A stretch of DNA of 48,000 bases from Geosiphon pyriformis. Taxonomy: Eukaryota > Glomeromycota > Glomeromycetes > Archaeosporales > Geosiphonaceae. The number at the start of each line of letters is the position of its first letter. Within the stretch, counting starts at the first letter, position 1. The notes under the pieces are model-generated. The model was not told the DNA's origin. It saw only the letters and a list, made by a program, of their open reading frames with translations, and made no database searches. The translations under genes and the position numbers were made by a program. The DNA is taken from contig JAAOMT010000235.1 in the NCBI GenBank assembly GCA_016748015.1, forward strand, positions 80,377-128,376, in the 5' to 3' direction. Below are positions 30,990-42,103 of this stretch, piece by piece.

Positions 30990-31019
30990 CAGAACAAACC
31001 TCTCAAACCAAACCAACTT

Positions 31020-32097
31020 AATTATTAATAATTCCCACTTTTTGACAAACACGATAATGAACTTGGACAACTACTCTGCCTTAATAGAATTTTTGGGTAA
31101 AGAACAATACCCACCGAAATACACATGACAACAAAGAGAACATTTGCGCAAACAATCAAATTTCTATTTAATTCACTAGAACCAACTTTATAAAAAAAAT
31201 AGAAAAGATCCTAACCACCCCCAGAGAGTCATCAGATTTGAAGAAAGAGAAATTGTGATCTACAATATGCACACTAATCTATTAGCTGGACACTTTGGGA
31301 AAACAAAAACAATTCAGAAAACTCTAACTCACTATTATTGGCCTACCTTGGGAAAAGACATTGCTGAATACATCAAAACCTGTAATATCTGCCAAAGAAG
31401 AAGAAAACCCAATCACAAAGAAGATATCCATCCAATCTCTGTTGGTCAACCCTTTAACAGAATTGGTATAGATGTTGTTGGATCTTTAACAATAACTCCT
31501 GATGGCAACAGATACATTATCACAGCTACTGACTATTTTACAAAGTGGGTAGAAGCAAGAGCCACCCCAGACCAAACAGCAGTTTCAATAGCCAATTTCA
31601 TTTATAAAGATATCATTTGTTGCCATGGCTGCCCCAAAGAACTTTTATCTGACAGAGGAAGAGCTTTTCTTAGTACACTTGTTAAAGAACTTTGCAGAAA
31701 AATGGGAATACATCACAAACTTTCCTCTCCTTATTACCCCTAAACAAATGGCCTAGTGGAACATTTCAATAGAACACTACGTGAAACCCTAGCCAAAACC
31801 AGCAAAGAAACAAACTTATGGGACAAAGTACTGCCTTCAGCCTTGTTTGCTTATAGAACTGTGAATTATGACATAATAAGTTATGAACCCTTTTATCTAT
31901 TCTATGGATGAATGGCAATCCTACCAATAGAAACTGACATTGAAACAATACCCTTTGAACAAATAACAATAAGAAATTACAAAGACACTTTGCAAAGAAG
32001 ACTTGGTACTATTCTTGACTCATTAGTAGAAGCACAGATAATTGTCTTTGAAAAGATAAAACAATTCCAAGAGAAGCTTAAAAAAAAGAAAACATAT
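31020..32097 (+). pseudogene. pol: Gypsy 1 integrase, interrupted by gypsy 2
   Basis: Open run 31255-31743 has the zinc-binding HHCC domain (LAGHFGKTKTIQKTL...CNICQRR) and catalytic core (GIDVVGSLTI for the first Asp, LLSDRGRAF for the second). TAA at 31741 replaces the CAA of HPQTNG. Immediately after it NGLVEH gives the Glu of DDE. The reading continues through 31912-32097 (TIRNYKDTLQRRLG, IVFEKIKQFQEKL) to the gypsy 2 insertion and resumes at 39593. Confidence 0.88.
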
Positions 32098-32728
32098 TGT
32101 TATGGGTTGGAGTAACAAGCTAACAGATAGCAAGGAAGAACAGGATTGTAGGGTGATGGAATTAATCAAAAGGGGAATTCAACTTTAAAGAGTGAATTGA
32201 ATGAGTATGGATTCAATGTGTGAGATCAGTCTTATAAAATATCTCAGTTGCTATTCTTTTCAAAGGTAACTGGGGAATTTGAAGGTAGAGGGATAGTCCG
32301 TACTGTCAACAATTGATCACCACTGGTATAATTCTATGCTTCATGTCGGCACTCTTAGAATTCAATATCAGGTATCAACTTGTGCTTTTCAGTCACATTT
32401 ATTCAAATAATCTTCAAATGCTACAATTATATACATCAGGAAAAGGCCAACAAGTAATCTTTTATTCAAAAGATGTTTAGATACTTGAAGGTAGAGAAAG
32501 GGAAATTAGCAATAAGAAAATGTTTGAAATGAAAGTTTGTTATTTTATTTCTTTGATTGTCTTGATTCCTTACATTGATCATGTCTTTCTACAGCTAAGG
32601 AAATCATCACTTATATAGTTATCTAAAGTGGTCAACGATCACTATCTAAAAATAGGGTGGCTAATTATATAACATCAGTGGCTAATACATGTGATAACTA
32701 ATAAAAACTATGGGTTTCAACCATAACA
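32098..32728 (-). repeat. Gypsy 2 3' LTR
   Basis: 631 bp, 24 bp (two 12-bp units) shorter than its 5' partner at 38934-39588. Preceded on the minus strand by the purine-rich GGAGAGGATGA (PPT). Confidence 0.92.
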
Positions 32729-33368
32729 TCATCCTCTCCAAAGAGATTAAGCTCCGGTGAAATCAAGCTATTTATGAGATAGTCTATGTGAAGGGTTTTG
32801 TCTAACTCAAAACTAACTAATTTGTTGAAGTCTTTTGTGGATAAGGTATATAATACTTGAGATGAAATAAGTTTTGTATCCAAGAGACCAAATCTTTGTA
32901 TAAGAGTTCTGGCTCTTCTAGCAATAGTCAAAACTCTTGGAACATCTAATCGTATAATGCCCAAATTTCCACTTGTATTTCTGAAGTTGTTTTCTTCATG
33001 AGCTTCATGTCTTCTATGATTTCACCAAGACAACCATAGAGTTTTAGTTGTCTTCCATATGACAAGTTTTTGTCTATGGGCAAGATTTCTTGTATCATTT
33101 TTCCAATTGTGCTAGAAGGTGAAAGTATTGCTGCTGTTATGCTTTTTAGCAGGTATTTATCCATTTTGCCACCAATTCTTTCCCTTCTGGTAGTTGTTTT
33201 CTTTGGTCTGATAACAGTGTGAGTTCCACTGTTGTCTGTTATAGTGGTTTGTTTTCTGATAGTCAGAGTAGCATTTGGATAGTTCTTGATCCAATACTCA
33301 TGGAGAGTATAGAAAGCATTTTGAATGTTTTGATCCAGGAAGATACCTCTGTTTTGGGAATGGTGCAT
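32698..33368 (-). pseudogene. Gypsy 2 ORF3, unidentified protein after pol
   Basis: I do not recognise this protein. The ATG at 33366-33368 lies 4 nt after the pol stop (33373-33375). The reading starts MHHSQNRGIFLDQNIQNAF, has a basic middle (KKTTTRRERIGGKMDKYL) and continues with helical-looking segments (LGEIIEDMKLMKKTTSEIQ; VPRVLTIARRARTLIQRFG). It passes through the PPT and ends within the 3' LTR (ETHSFY, stop). Length is about 223 codons. Loss of one T near 32960 splits it into 32946-33368 and 32698-32964. No signal peptide or membrane segment is evident, so it is not env-like. The homologue in gypsy 1 is at 39870-40563. Confidence 0.75.
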
Positions 33369-33372
33369 TTAT

Positions 33373-34475
33373 TTATATCTGATTTTTACTGATCATTTGG
33401 GTTGGTATTACCACAACAGGTAACCAATCAGATTGTTTGTGATATTTCTTGAGTCACGTGCCATGAACAGGGCAATCACTGAATATTGTTCCATATTGAT
33501 CTTGTAGAATATATGAACCATTGTTCAAAACTTTGTTGACTAAAAAAGGTCCTTTCCAGCAGCTGGAGAATTTATCACCATAGACATTGTCTCTGTCTGA
33601 ATGGTATTCCAAAACTAAGTCACCAATACTTAAGGAAAGTGTTTTATAGGTCTTTTTCTTTTTGAGCTTCTCTTGGAACTGTTTTATCTTTTCAAAGGCA
33701 ATTATCCGTGCTTCTACCAATGAGTCAAGAATGGTACCAAGTCTTCTTTGCAAAATGTTTTTGTAATCTCCTATTGTTATTTCTTCAAAAAGTATTGTTT
33801 CTATTGGTAGAGTTGCCATTCATCCATAGAGCAGATAAAAGGGTTCATAACTTGTTATGTCATGATTTACAGTTCTGTAGACAAACAAAGCTGAAGGCAA
33901 TACTTTGTCCCAGAGGTTGGTTTTTTTACTGGTTTTGGCTAAAGTTTCACATAATGTTCTATTGAATGTTCCACTAGGCCATTTGTTTGAGGGTGGTAAG
34001 GGGAGGAAAGTTTATGACGTATTTCCATTTTCCTACAAAGTTCTTCAACCAGTATACTAAAAAAAGCTCTTCCTCTATCAGATAAAGGTTTTTTGGGGCA
34101 GCCGTGACAACAGATAATATCATCATAAATAAAATTGGCAATTGAGACTGCTGTTTGATCTGGGGTGGCTCTTGCTTCTACCCACTTTGTAAAATAGTCG
34201 GTAGCTGTGATAATGTATCTGTTGCCATCAGGAGTTACTGTTAAAGGTCCAACAACATCTATACCAATTCTGTCAAATGGTTGACCAACAGAGATCAGAT
34301 GGATATCTTCCTTGTGATTGGGTTTTCCTCTTCTTTGGCAGGTATCACAGGTTTTGATGTATTCAGCAATGTCTTTTCCCAAGGTAGGCCAATAATAGTG
34401 AGCTAAAGTTTTCTGAATTGTTTTTGTTTTTCCAAAGTGTCCAGCTAATGGATTAGTGTGCATATTGTAGATCAC
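33373..34475 (-). pseudogene. pol: Gypsy 2 integrase and GPY/F-type tail
   Basis: 33939-34475 carries the HHCC domain (LAGHFGKTKTIQKTL...CDTCQRR) and core (GIDVVGPLTV, PLSDRGRAF, HPQTNGLVEH), so all DDE residues are present. A frameshift follows at NGLVEHSIEHY. 33454-33819 has the C-terminal module (LSIGDLVLEYHSDRDNVYG, WKGPFLVNKVLNNGSYIL). TGA at 33454 matches CAA in gypsy 1, and the true end is the TAA at 33373. Confidence 0.88.
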
Positions 34476-34741
34476 AATTTCTCTTTCTTCAAATCTGATA
34501 ACTCTTTAGGGGCGGTCAGGATCTTTTTTATTTCTTTTATATAACTGGTTCTGGCAAATCAAATAGAAATTTGATTGTTTGCACAAATGTTCTCTTTGCT
34601 GTCGATTATAGTCCAGCGGGTATTGTCCTTTACTCAAAAATTCCATTAAGGCAGAGTAGTTGTCCAAGTCCATTATCATGTTTGTTTGTGGGGGAGTTAC
34701 AAATAATTAAGTTGGTTTGGTTTGAGAGGGTTTTACTATTA

Positions 34742-36706
34742 CTAGATGGTAAGTCTGGAGAGAGCGTCGGCGTTTTGATAATTAGCTCCTTTGTGGTGTT
34801 GAATGTCATAGTTGAATTCATCCAAGTGGAGTATCCAGTGAGTTATCCATTTATGTTCCAGGTTTCTTTTGTTGTGTAGCCAAACCAAAGCTTGGTGATC
34901 TGTTACCACCAAAAATTTTACACCCTTAAGATATTTGTCCCAGTAGCTGGTAGCCCAAACTACTGCTAAGCATTCTTGCTCAGTGACTGAGTAGTTCCTT
35001 TCTGCTGGTGTGAGAATTCTACTGGCATATGCTACGGCATGTTCCCTGCCATCTTCGTCTTTCTGGAAAAAAACAGCACCAAGTCCATAGCCAGATGCAT
35101 CAGTATGGAGGATAAAAGGTTGATCCAGATTAGGTTGCATGAAGATGGGTTCTGTAACCAGTTTTTCTTTCAGAATTTCAAATGCTTTTTGTTGATGAGT
35201 GCCCCAGTGATAATTGATGTTTTTCCTAAGTAGCTGATTAAGAGGAGCAGCAATTTTGGAGAAATCTTTGACAAACTTGCAATAATAAGAGGCCAAACCA
35301 AGAAAAGAGCGTAGTTTATAAACATTCATTGGTTGTCTAATGTTTTGAACTTTTTCAATTTTGGCTGGATCAGGGAAGATTCCATCTTTTGTAATAAGAT
35401 GGCCAAAGAACTGGATGAATTGACATCCAAAGAATGATTTGATTAGATTGATCTTGAGACCAGCATTTCTAAGGAGGTCAAAAACCTTTTGCAAATGTTT
35501 AAGGTGTTCATCCCAGGTTTTTGAGTATACCATTATGTCGTTCAAGTAGACTAGAACAAAGTTTTCTTTTACTGATTCAAATACTTTGTCCATTAAGCAT
35601 TGAAAGGTGGGAGGAGCATTTGTGAGACCAAAAGGCATGACTGTGAATTTGTAGATGCCATACTTGGTGATGAAGGCAGTTTTCTTTCTGCTTTCTGGAT
35701 CCATCTCTACTTGCCAGAATCCAGCAGTTAAGTCAATGGTTGAGAAGAAAGCGGCACCATAGAATTGGTCTAGTATTGCATCAATCTTGGGAAGTGGGTA
35801 CATGTCTCTTTCAGTAATGGCATTTAATTGGTGATAGTCAACACAAAAGCGTAGGGTTCCTCCTTTCTTGGATATCACTACAACCGGGAATGCCCATTCA
35901 CTCTTGGTTTCCTGTATGAATCCAAGGTTTTTCATTTGGGTTATTTCCTTTTTGATAAATTCATCATTGCACTGGTTGGATTGATAGGGCTTCAAATGGA
36001 TGGGGCAAGTTTCTCTGGTAATGATGGTGTGTTGTATCACATGTGTACATCCAGGAGTTTCATCTTCTTTTGAGATAACTGGGTTGTTTCTAGCCAGCAG
36101 GTTTTCAATGTCTATCTTTCTTTCTTCTGGAGAGAGTTCTCTTTGTTCTACAACCAGTGATTGGATTTCAGATGGTTCGTTTTCAAAGGACTTTTGGACT
36201 TCTTTTATTTCCTCTTGGGGTATCAAGCTGATTGGTTCCCAATCTTTGTAATAGATCAGACAGGACATGCATTTATTGTTAGAAGAATACAATGGTTTGT
36301 CGCACCAGCACCAGGCACAAGGACCATGCCACCAATAACTGTATTTGGCTTTCTTGCCTGGCTTTCTGTTAAAAGTTCTTCTGAGCATGTCATAATAAGG
36401 CCAGCAGATCAGCTTGCCATTGACAATAATTCCTTCTTTATCTGCCTTGACATTATCCAGTGGTTTGCCATTACTGGTAAAGATGGTATAGGCGAGTTTA
36501 GCAGTTTCTTTTTGTTCTTCTTGTTTTTCTTCTTCCTCACTTTCTTCATTATCTGATTTGTCTAATTCATTTTCTTCTGGGCTCTGCTTGGGTACTGGGG
36601 GAGTTGTCCAATGGCAATATTTAACCACAATGGGTTTCTCATCACATCTGATGGTTAGTTCACAAAGTTCATAATCAAGCTTTCTTGAGCCATTCATTGT
36701 CAACAA
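34742..36706 (-). pseudogene. pol: Gypsy 2 reverse transcriptase and RNase H
   Basis: A 654-codon uninterrupted frame, the longest in the window. It has a Glu-rich linker, WWHGPCAWCW, then RT (FPVVVISKKGGTLRFCVDY, FFSTIDLTAGFWQVEM, FTVMPFGLTNAPPTF), thumb, and RNase H (LHTDASGYGLGAVFF, TEQECLAVVW, VTDHQALVWL, NADALSRLTI). The active site reads YLND (35537-35548) instead of YLDD, one G-to-A change, so the RT should be inactive despite the open frame. It is separated from the protease by an 11-bp deletion near 36680. Confidence 0.92.
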
Positions 36707-37412
36707 TGATGATGTATTCTTTCACTTCAGATACTTCCATATCAGTTTCAATGCTGATGCCATTGATGCGGACAGGAATAGCTTTGGCTATGCCAAGCCC
36801 TTTCTTCTTATCACTATGCACATTGGTCATTGGTCGTGTGGATGGTTCATCAATTTTTCTGCCAATTGCTTCAAGAAAGTGTTTAACAATAACACTAACA
36901 GATGATCCACTGTCTAGGATCAAATTGATGAAGTAGCCAGCCACTTGGGCTTTGCAAATTAGAGGAGTGACATTGCTATTGTCAGCAAGTTCAGCTTGGC
37001 AAGAGCGTTTGTTGGTTTTGGGTGTCTTTTTCTTTGGAATCAGAGATTTGTGAAGATCTTTTCTGAATTGTGGATGGGTCATCAATTGGCCAAAGGTTAT
37101 ATGTGCTGGGGTTTCCATGAGGTCTTTGACAACAGAATAGGGGCCGGATTTTTGTACTATTTCTGGGGGTTCCAACTTTGGAGGGTTTTTGAAAACTTTA
37201 GCTTTTGGTGGTTCATTGTTGTCAGCAGTTGATGTAGAAGCTTTATTGGGGTCCAGAATGAAATCAACTTTGGCTTTCTTCTTTCTTGTGGATTCAGAGG
37301 GGTTGATTGCTAATTCATCCATGTCATGGTCATCATCAGTTAAGTTAAAAGCGTAAAAGGGGTTTTCTTCTGGTTGGCTTGCACTCTCATCCTTTGGAGG
37401 TGTGCCTACCAG
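36675..37412 (-). pseudogene. pol: Gypsy 2 pol start and aspartic protease
   Basis: The -1 frame from the TTTAAAC site at 37412-37418 runs without a stop into MDELAINPSESTRKKKAKV and the protease with LILDSGSSVSVIVKH. It is open to 36675, where an 11-bp deletion (relative to gypsy 1) after NEWLKKA brings a stop. Functionally equivalent to gypsy 1 28326-29423. Confidence 0.88.
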
Positions 37413-38881
37413 TTTAAAGGCTGATAAACAGTGGCTTCAACTAGGGGATCCTCTCCAAAGAAATTGATGTTGGTATGATTGGGCATCATTGTTTCTGGGA
37501 ACTGGTGGAGGCAGTAGAGGATTGTTGCAATTTCTTGAAAAGTGTCCAGTTAATACACAGCGATAGCATACAGGTGGGCCACAATTTTGTTGTCTTTGAT
37601 AAGATGGTTGCTGGGACTGATTGAAGCATGGTTCAAATCTGGGTCTTTGTGGTTGTTGATTTTCTCTCTAATAACCAGGCAAGATTTGCTGTAAGTCTGT
37701 CTATTAACTGTTCATTTGAATCTTGAGTGTGAGTGGCAAAAGAAGTAGCAGCCATTTGAGGGGCAGGAGCAGGAGCAAAAACTGGTAGTGTGGATCCCAA
37801 GTGCATCCTTTGGTTATCTTCAATTCTTTGTGCTAATTCAATGACCATATCCATGGTGGGGTTATCTTTCAGGGCCAGGAGGAGCCAGAGCATACAATAG
37901 ATCAGTTTTCAATCCTTTTGTGAAGGAGTGAATTTTCTGCTCTTCTGTCCAATTTCTCCCAGAGTCTACACGTTTGATTAGCTTTCTAATAGCTTTGGCA
38001 TATTCAGTCACTACTTCTCCAGGGCCTTGGGTTCTTCTTTCCAATTTCATGTACCATTTGGATATTAATATTGGGGTTCTGAACTTGGCCTCAAATTGGG
38101 TAGTGAAAGAGGTATTTTCTTCTCCAGCATTAATTGGTGTCCATCTGATTATTCTGTGTTGAGCATTGGCATCTGTTTCTTGTGAGAACCAGGTAGCAGA
38201 AGAGCCTTGGAGGTAGCCACCAACAATTTGGAACTTGTATTCTTCATTATACTGGTTGGCTGTGGCAGCTCTCTCAAAATCATCCAACCATTCAATTGGA
38301 TCTTGTGCATCACCTCTAAATAGTGGTAGTGGGGTATTGTTTCTTCTTTCTAGAGCAGTTTGTATACCTTGGAGGGTGGCCAGAATGTTTGCTTGCATGG
38401 GGTCATTAGCCATTGGTTCAGGGGTAACTGTTTGTGTATACGAGTCTGATTCACTTGATAAAAGATCAAAAACAGGGGCAGTTTGGTAGCTTTCTTCTTC
38501 TGTTTCAAAGAGAGTTTCAGTTACTTGATGGGCAGCAATCCAGATGTGGATTTGATGATTCAGATATTCGAAATCAGGAGGCTGTTGTTCAAAGGTTGCA
38601 GAATATAAGAGCTGATTGATACTGTTGTTTCTTTCTTCAAAGTCGTTTTCAAAATAAGCTTGGTCAAAGTAATAGGTTGTATAAGCTGTGTAGGTTTTAG
38701 CTGAATACTCGTTCATGAACCAGTTCCAAAAGTCTTGGAATTGTCTACTGGATTGTTCTTCAAGGGGGAAGCAGATCAAGCAGGAGGGCAGAAGATTAAG
38801 TTCAATAAAATCTAGGTCATTTCTGTTGTGTGCTACAAAGTGTTCTTCTGATTGCTGTGGCAGATATGAGTAATCACCCAT
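37406..38881 (-). pseudogene. gag: Gypsy 2 gag
   Basis: The ATG at 38881 gives MGDYSYLPQQSEEH as in gypsy 1. 37862-38881 is a 339-codon run with the gag domain (LFRGDAQDPIEWLDDFERA, YLQGSSATWF, RRTQGPGEVVTEYAKAIR). A frameshift occurs near 37885 (LYALAPPG), then 37633-37893 continues (MDMVIELAQRIEDNQRMHL). The knuckle CYRCVLTGHFSRNC is near 37530-37575. The natural stop TAG is at 37406-37408, 3 nt after the slippery heptamer. Confidence 0.9.
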
Positions 38882-38910
38882 ACAATGAGGGAATAAGTGA
38901 ATTTTGACAA

Positions 38911-38927
38911 CCTCACAGGGAGCACCA
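38911..38927 (-). promoter_or_regulatory. Gypsy 2 primer-binding site
   Basis: On the minus strand TGGTGCTCCCTGTGAGG, 6 nt after the 5' LTR, matching the gypsy 1 PBS but for one base. Confidence 0.7.
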
Positions 38928-38933
38928 CTTTTA

Positions 38934-39588
38934 TGTTATGGATTGGAGTAACAAGCTAACAGATAGCAAGAGAGAACAGAATTGTAGGGTGATGGAATTA
39001 ATCAAAAGGGGAATTCAACTTTAAAGAGCAAATTGAATGAGTATGGATTCAATGTGTGAGATCAGTCTCATAAAATATTTCAGTTGCTATTCTTTTCAAA
39101 GGTAACTGAGGAATCTGAAGGTAGAGGGATAGTCTGTACTGTCAACAATTGATCACCACTGGTATAATTCTATGCCTCACATCGGTGCTCTTAAAATTTA
39201 ATATCAGGTATCAACTTGTGCTTTTCAGTCACGTTTATTCAAATAATCTTCAAATGCTACAATTATATATGTCAGGAAAAGGCCAACAAGTAATTTTTTA
39301 TCCAAAAGATGTTCAGATACTTGAAAGTAGGGAAAGGGAAATTAGCGATAAGAGAATGTCTGAGATGGAAGTTTGTTATTTTATTTCTTTGATTGTCTTG
39401 ATTCCTTACATTGATCATGTCTTTCAACAGCTAAGGGAATCATCGCTTATATAGTTATCTAAAGTGGTCAATGACCAGGTCAATGATCAGGTCAATGATC
39501 ACTATCTAAAAATAGGGTGGCTAATTATATGACATCAGTGTCTAATACATGTAATAACTAATAAAAACTATGGGTTTCAACCATAACA
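38934..39588 (-). repeat. Gypsy 2 5' LTR
   Basis: 655 bp, TGTTATGG...CCATAACA on either strand. It contains two to three 12-bp U3 units (39466-39502) and a TATA-like CTTATATAG nearby. Its right flank, 39589 onward, is gypsy 1 integrase sequence. Confidence 0.92.
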
Positions 39589-39592
39589 ATAT

Positions 39593-39865
39593 AAAACACT
39601 TTCCTTAAGTGTTGGTGACTTAGTTTTAGAATACCGTTCAGACAGAGACAATGTCTATGGTGATAAATTCTCTAGCTGGTGAAAAAGACTCTTTATAGTC
39701 AACAAAGTTTTGAACAATGGTTCTTATATCTTACAAGATCAATATGGAACAATCTTCAATGATCACTCTGTTCATGGCACACAACTCAAGAAATATTACA
39801 AACGACCTGATTGGTTATCTGTTGTAGTAATACTGACCCAAATGATCAACAAAAATCAGATATAA
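39593..39865 (+). pseudogene. pol: Gypsy 1 integrase C-terminal tail
   Basis: Continuation of gypsy 1 pol after gypsy 2: KTLSLSVGDLVLEYRSDRD, NNGSYILQDQYGTIF and VHGTQLKKYYKRPDWL, ending at TAA 39863-39865. The WKGPF motif of gypsy 2 is damaged here (a TGA and WKGP-to-KRL changes near 39680). GTQLKK keeps CAA where gypsy 2 has TGA. Confidence 0.82.
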
Positions 39866-39869
39866 ATAA

Positions 39870-40563
39870 ATGCACCATTCCCAAAACAGAGGTATTTTCA
39901 ATCGACATGAACAATTATTTCCTAGATCAAAACATTTAAAATGCTTTCTACACTCTCCATGAGTACTGGATCAAAAATTATCCAAATGCTACTCTGACCA
40001 TTGGAAAACAAACCACCATAACTGATAACAGTGGAACACATACTGTTATTAGACCAAAGAAAACCACTACCAGAAGAGAAAGAATTGGTAGCAAAATGGA
40101 TAAGTATTTGCTAAAAAGCATAACAGCAGCAATACTTATATCTTCCATGACAATTGGAAAAACGATTAAGGAAATCTTGCCCATAGACAAAAACTTGTCA
40201 TATGAAAGGCAAGTAAAACTCTATGGTCATCTTGGTGAAATCATAGAAGAAATGAAGTTCATAAAGAAAACAACTTCAGAGATACAAGTGGAAATTTTGG
40301 GCATTATACGTTTAGATGTCCCAAAAGTTTTGACCATTGCAAGAAGAGCCAAAACTCTTATACAAAGATTTGGTCTCTTGGATACAAAGCTTATTTCGCC
40401 TCAAGTACTATACACTCTATCCACAAAAGACTTCAACAAACTAGTTAGTTTTGAGTTAAACAAAACACTTCAATTAGAATACCTTATAAATAGCTTGATT
40501 TTGCTGGAGCTCAATCTCTTTGGAGAGGATGATGTTATGGTTGAAATCCATAATTTTTATTAG
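39870..40563 (+). pseudogene. Gypsy 1 ORF3, unidentified protein after pol
   Basis: Same gene as 32698-33368. The ATG at 39870 is 4 nt after the pol stop. An insertion of about 22 bp near 39901-39922 shifts the first part, and a TAA (CAA in gypsy 2) follows at ENI. From about 39940 to the TAG at 40561 the frame is open and includes MDKYLLKSITAAIL at 40096, LGEIIEEMKFIKKTTSEIQVEILGIIRLDVPKVL and LNLFGEDDVMVEIHNFY. The reading covers the PPT and enters the LTR. Similarity to gypsy 2 at amino-acid level is high through the body of the protein, which argues that it was a real gene. Function unknown. Confidence 0.75.
40518..40532 (+). promoter_or_regulatory. Gypsy 1 polypurine tract
   Basis: CTTTGGAGAGGATGA directly before the 3' LTR; the purine run GGAGAGGATGA would prime plus-strand DNA. 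The gypsy 2 equivalent is at 32729-32743 (minus). Confidence 0.75.
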
Positions 40564-41237
40564 TTATCACATGTATTAGTCACTGATGTCATATAATTAG
40601 CCACTCTATTTTTAGATAGTGATTATTGACCTGATCAATGACCTGACTGTTGACCTGATTATTGACCTGATCATTGACCTGATCAATGATCTGATCATTG
40701 ACCTAGTCGTTGACCTGGTCGTTGACCACTTTCAATAGCTATATAAGCAATGAGTCTCTTAGCTGTAGAAAATCATCTTTCAAATAAATAAAAATAACAA
40801 CTTTCATCTCAATTACTCTCTTATTACTAATTTTTCTTTCTCTACCTTCAAGTATCTGAACATCTTAGGATAAAAGATTACTTGTTGGCCTTTTTCTGTT
40901 TGAATAATTGTAGTATTTGAAGACTATTTGTATAAACGTGACTGAAGAACACAAGTTGATACCTGATATTGAATTCTAAAAGCGCTGATATGAAGGCATA
41001 GAATTAATACCAGTGGTGATCAATTGTTGACAGTATGGACTATCCCTCTACCTTTAGATTCCCTTGTTACCTTTTGAAAAGAATAGCAACTAAGATATTT
41101 TATGAGACTGATCTCGCACATTGAATCCATACTCATTCAATTTGCTCATTGAAGTTGAATCCCCTTTGATTATTTCCATCACCCTACAATCCTGTTCTCC
41201 CTTGCTATCTGTTAGCTTGTTACTCCAACTCGTAACA
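40533..41237 (+). repeat. Gypsy 1 3' LTR
   Basis: 705 bp, TGTTATGG...CGTAACA, with about eight 12-bp units at 40624-40728 and TATATAAG just after. It differs from the 5' LTR (26047-26735) by scattered changes and repeat number. Confidence 0.92.
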
Positions 41238-41241
41238 TCAT

Positions 41242-41559
41242 GATGCACCTATGAGAAGATCAGTTTCCAAGAATCAAATCCAGTCCTGATCAGACTGCTA
41301 AGTGGATGAGTAATATGGTTAAGAATAGTCATAAGCTTGTTAGCATTATGAGTAAGATGTACAAATTAGAAATGTTTGATACATTGAGTAGCAAAAGTAG
41401 TACTAGTATGTAGTTAGAGCTTTCCACTAAGTGGTTAGCTGCATTTTGTAAACTTTGTATTATTGGATGAACTGACTTTATGAAAGCACCAACTTTATTG
41501 TTTGACAAAACTAATAAACAATCATTGTGGCTACACGTTAACATAAAAAAAAAAAAAAA
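41242..41559 (+). pseudogene. Half-LINE 4 ORF1 end, 3' UTR and poly(A)
   Basis: The ORF1 reading resumes as MHL-stop-EDQ (TGA for the TGG of copy 5) and continues SPDQTAKWMSNMVKNSHKL to the TAG at 41411. The 3' UTR has the stem-loop GCTTTCCACT-AAGTGGTTAGC (41419-41439) and an AATAAA. Poly(A) is 41545-41559. Confidence 0.82.
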
Positions 41560-41569
41560 CAGCTCAAAA

Positions 41570-42103
41570 CTCCTAATTGACACACATAAAATGCAATTAA
41601 AGCAGTGATAGGAGAAAAAAGAATTGATCTTAACATAAACAAAGTGGCTGCACATACTGGTATATCTTAAAAATGAGATGGCTAACAAACTAGCCAAAGA
41701 AGCTACTACTTTTGACACAGTGGTGTGGACTTACAATGCTAAGAACATCAGTTATATCCCTTCTTGCAGAGGAGTTGAATTAGATCTGAATATCAGACAT
41801 TTTCTGAGCCAACAGACTGGAATTCAAGGAGCCTTGGATTGGATTAGCAATAACAAAGTACAAAAGACAGTAGGGTCTTTGGACCAGAGAGTAGACTGGA
41901 AAAGCACAACCAAAGTGTAGAACTAGGATGGTAAAATGTCATCAGGCTTCATCTCAGCTGGTTTTTCAGTAATGCATACATTTATTATGAAATCATTCCA
42001 CAATATGTTGCCAATGGCAGAGGTGCTATACAACAGATGTTTTTTAGTGTATATGAACAATCTGTGCAAAGTGTGTTACACAGAAGTTGAAACCAACCAA
42101 AAC
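41570..42103 (+). pseudogene. LINE E ORF2: C-terminal RNase H and start of Cys-rich region
   Basis: It resumes after the duplicated CAGCTCAAAA. INKVAAHTGIS (His) and ANKLAKEATTFD (LINE D has ADKLAKE; the final catalytic Asp is Asn here) end the RNase H, open at 41678-41920. 41936-42103 has SGFISAGFSVMHTFIMKSFHNMLPMAEVLYNRC and NLCKVCYTEVE, the first Cys pair of the zinc-finger-like element. Half-LINE 5 interrupts here. Confidence 0.83.

Larger units (their letters stand above)
32098..39588 (-). mobile_element. Gypsy 2: same family, inserted in gypsy 1 integrase
   Basis: The element is 7,491 bp, TGTTATGGG...CCATAACA, with 4-bp ATAT duplications at 32094-32097 and 39589-39592. It is minus-oriented with 5' LTR 38934-39588 and 3' LTR 32098-32728. 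It carries the same gene set as gypsy 1. By eye its two LTRs differ at roughly one site in twenty, mostly transitions, so it is not a very recent insertion even though it is the youngest in the stack. Confidence 0.94.
26047..41237 (+). mobile_element. Gypsy 1: Ty3/gypsy LTR retrotransposon, split by gypsy 2
   Basis: It runs from TGTTACAG at 26047 to CGTAACA at 41237 with 4-bp TCAT duplications (26043-26046, 41238-41241). Without gypsy 2 it is about 7.7 kb. The order is LTR, PBS, gag, protease, RT, RNase H, integrase, ORF3, PPT, LTR. RT before integrase and the WKGPF-type integrase tail identify Ty3/gypsy. Several stops and frameshifts make it non-functional. Confidence 0.93.
24017..41559 (+). 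mobile_element. Half-LINE copy 4, split by gypsy 1
   Basis: The element is 24017-26046 plus 41242-41559, about 2.35 kb without the gypsy guests. It has an A-rich leader, ATG 24058, ORF1 stop 41411-41413, 3' UTR and poly(A) at 41545-41559, with 10-bp duplications on both sides. The gypsy inserted in the codons of the conserved YDNTFDV(I/M) block. Confidence 0.9.

Noticed and set aside
30960-31020. Stop after RNase H as a conserved division of pol into two ORFs
   Set aside because: Both gypsy copies stop near SRLTI, but the integrase is in different relative frames in the two copies and the stops look like C-to-T changes.
32698-33368. ORF3 as an envelope gene
   Set aside because: No signal peptide, transmembrane segment or Cys-rich ectodomain can be seen.
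34742-36706. Intact host gene for a 654-residue protein
   Set aside because: It is gypsy 2 RT/RNase H lying between two LTRs, with the YLDD site mutated to YLND.
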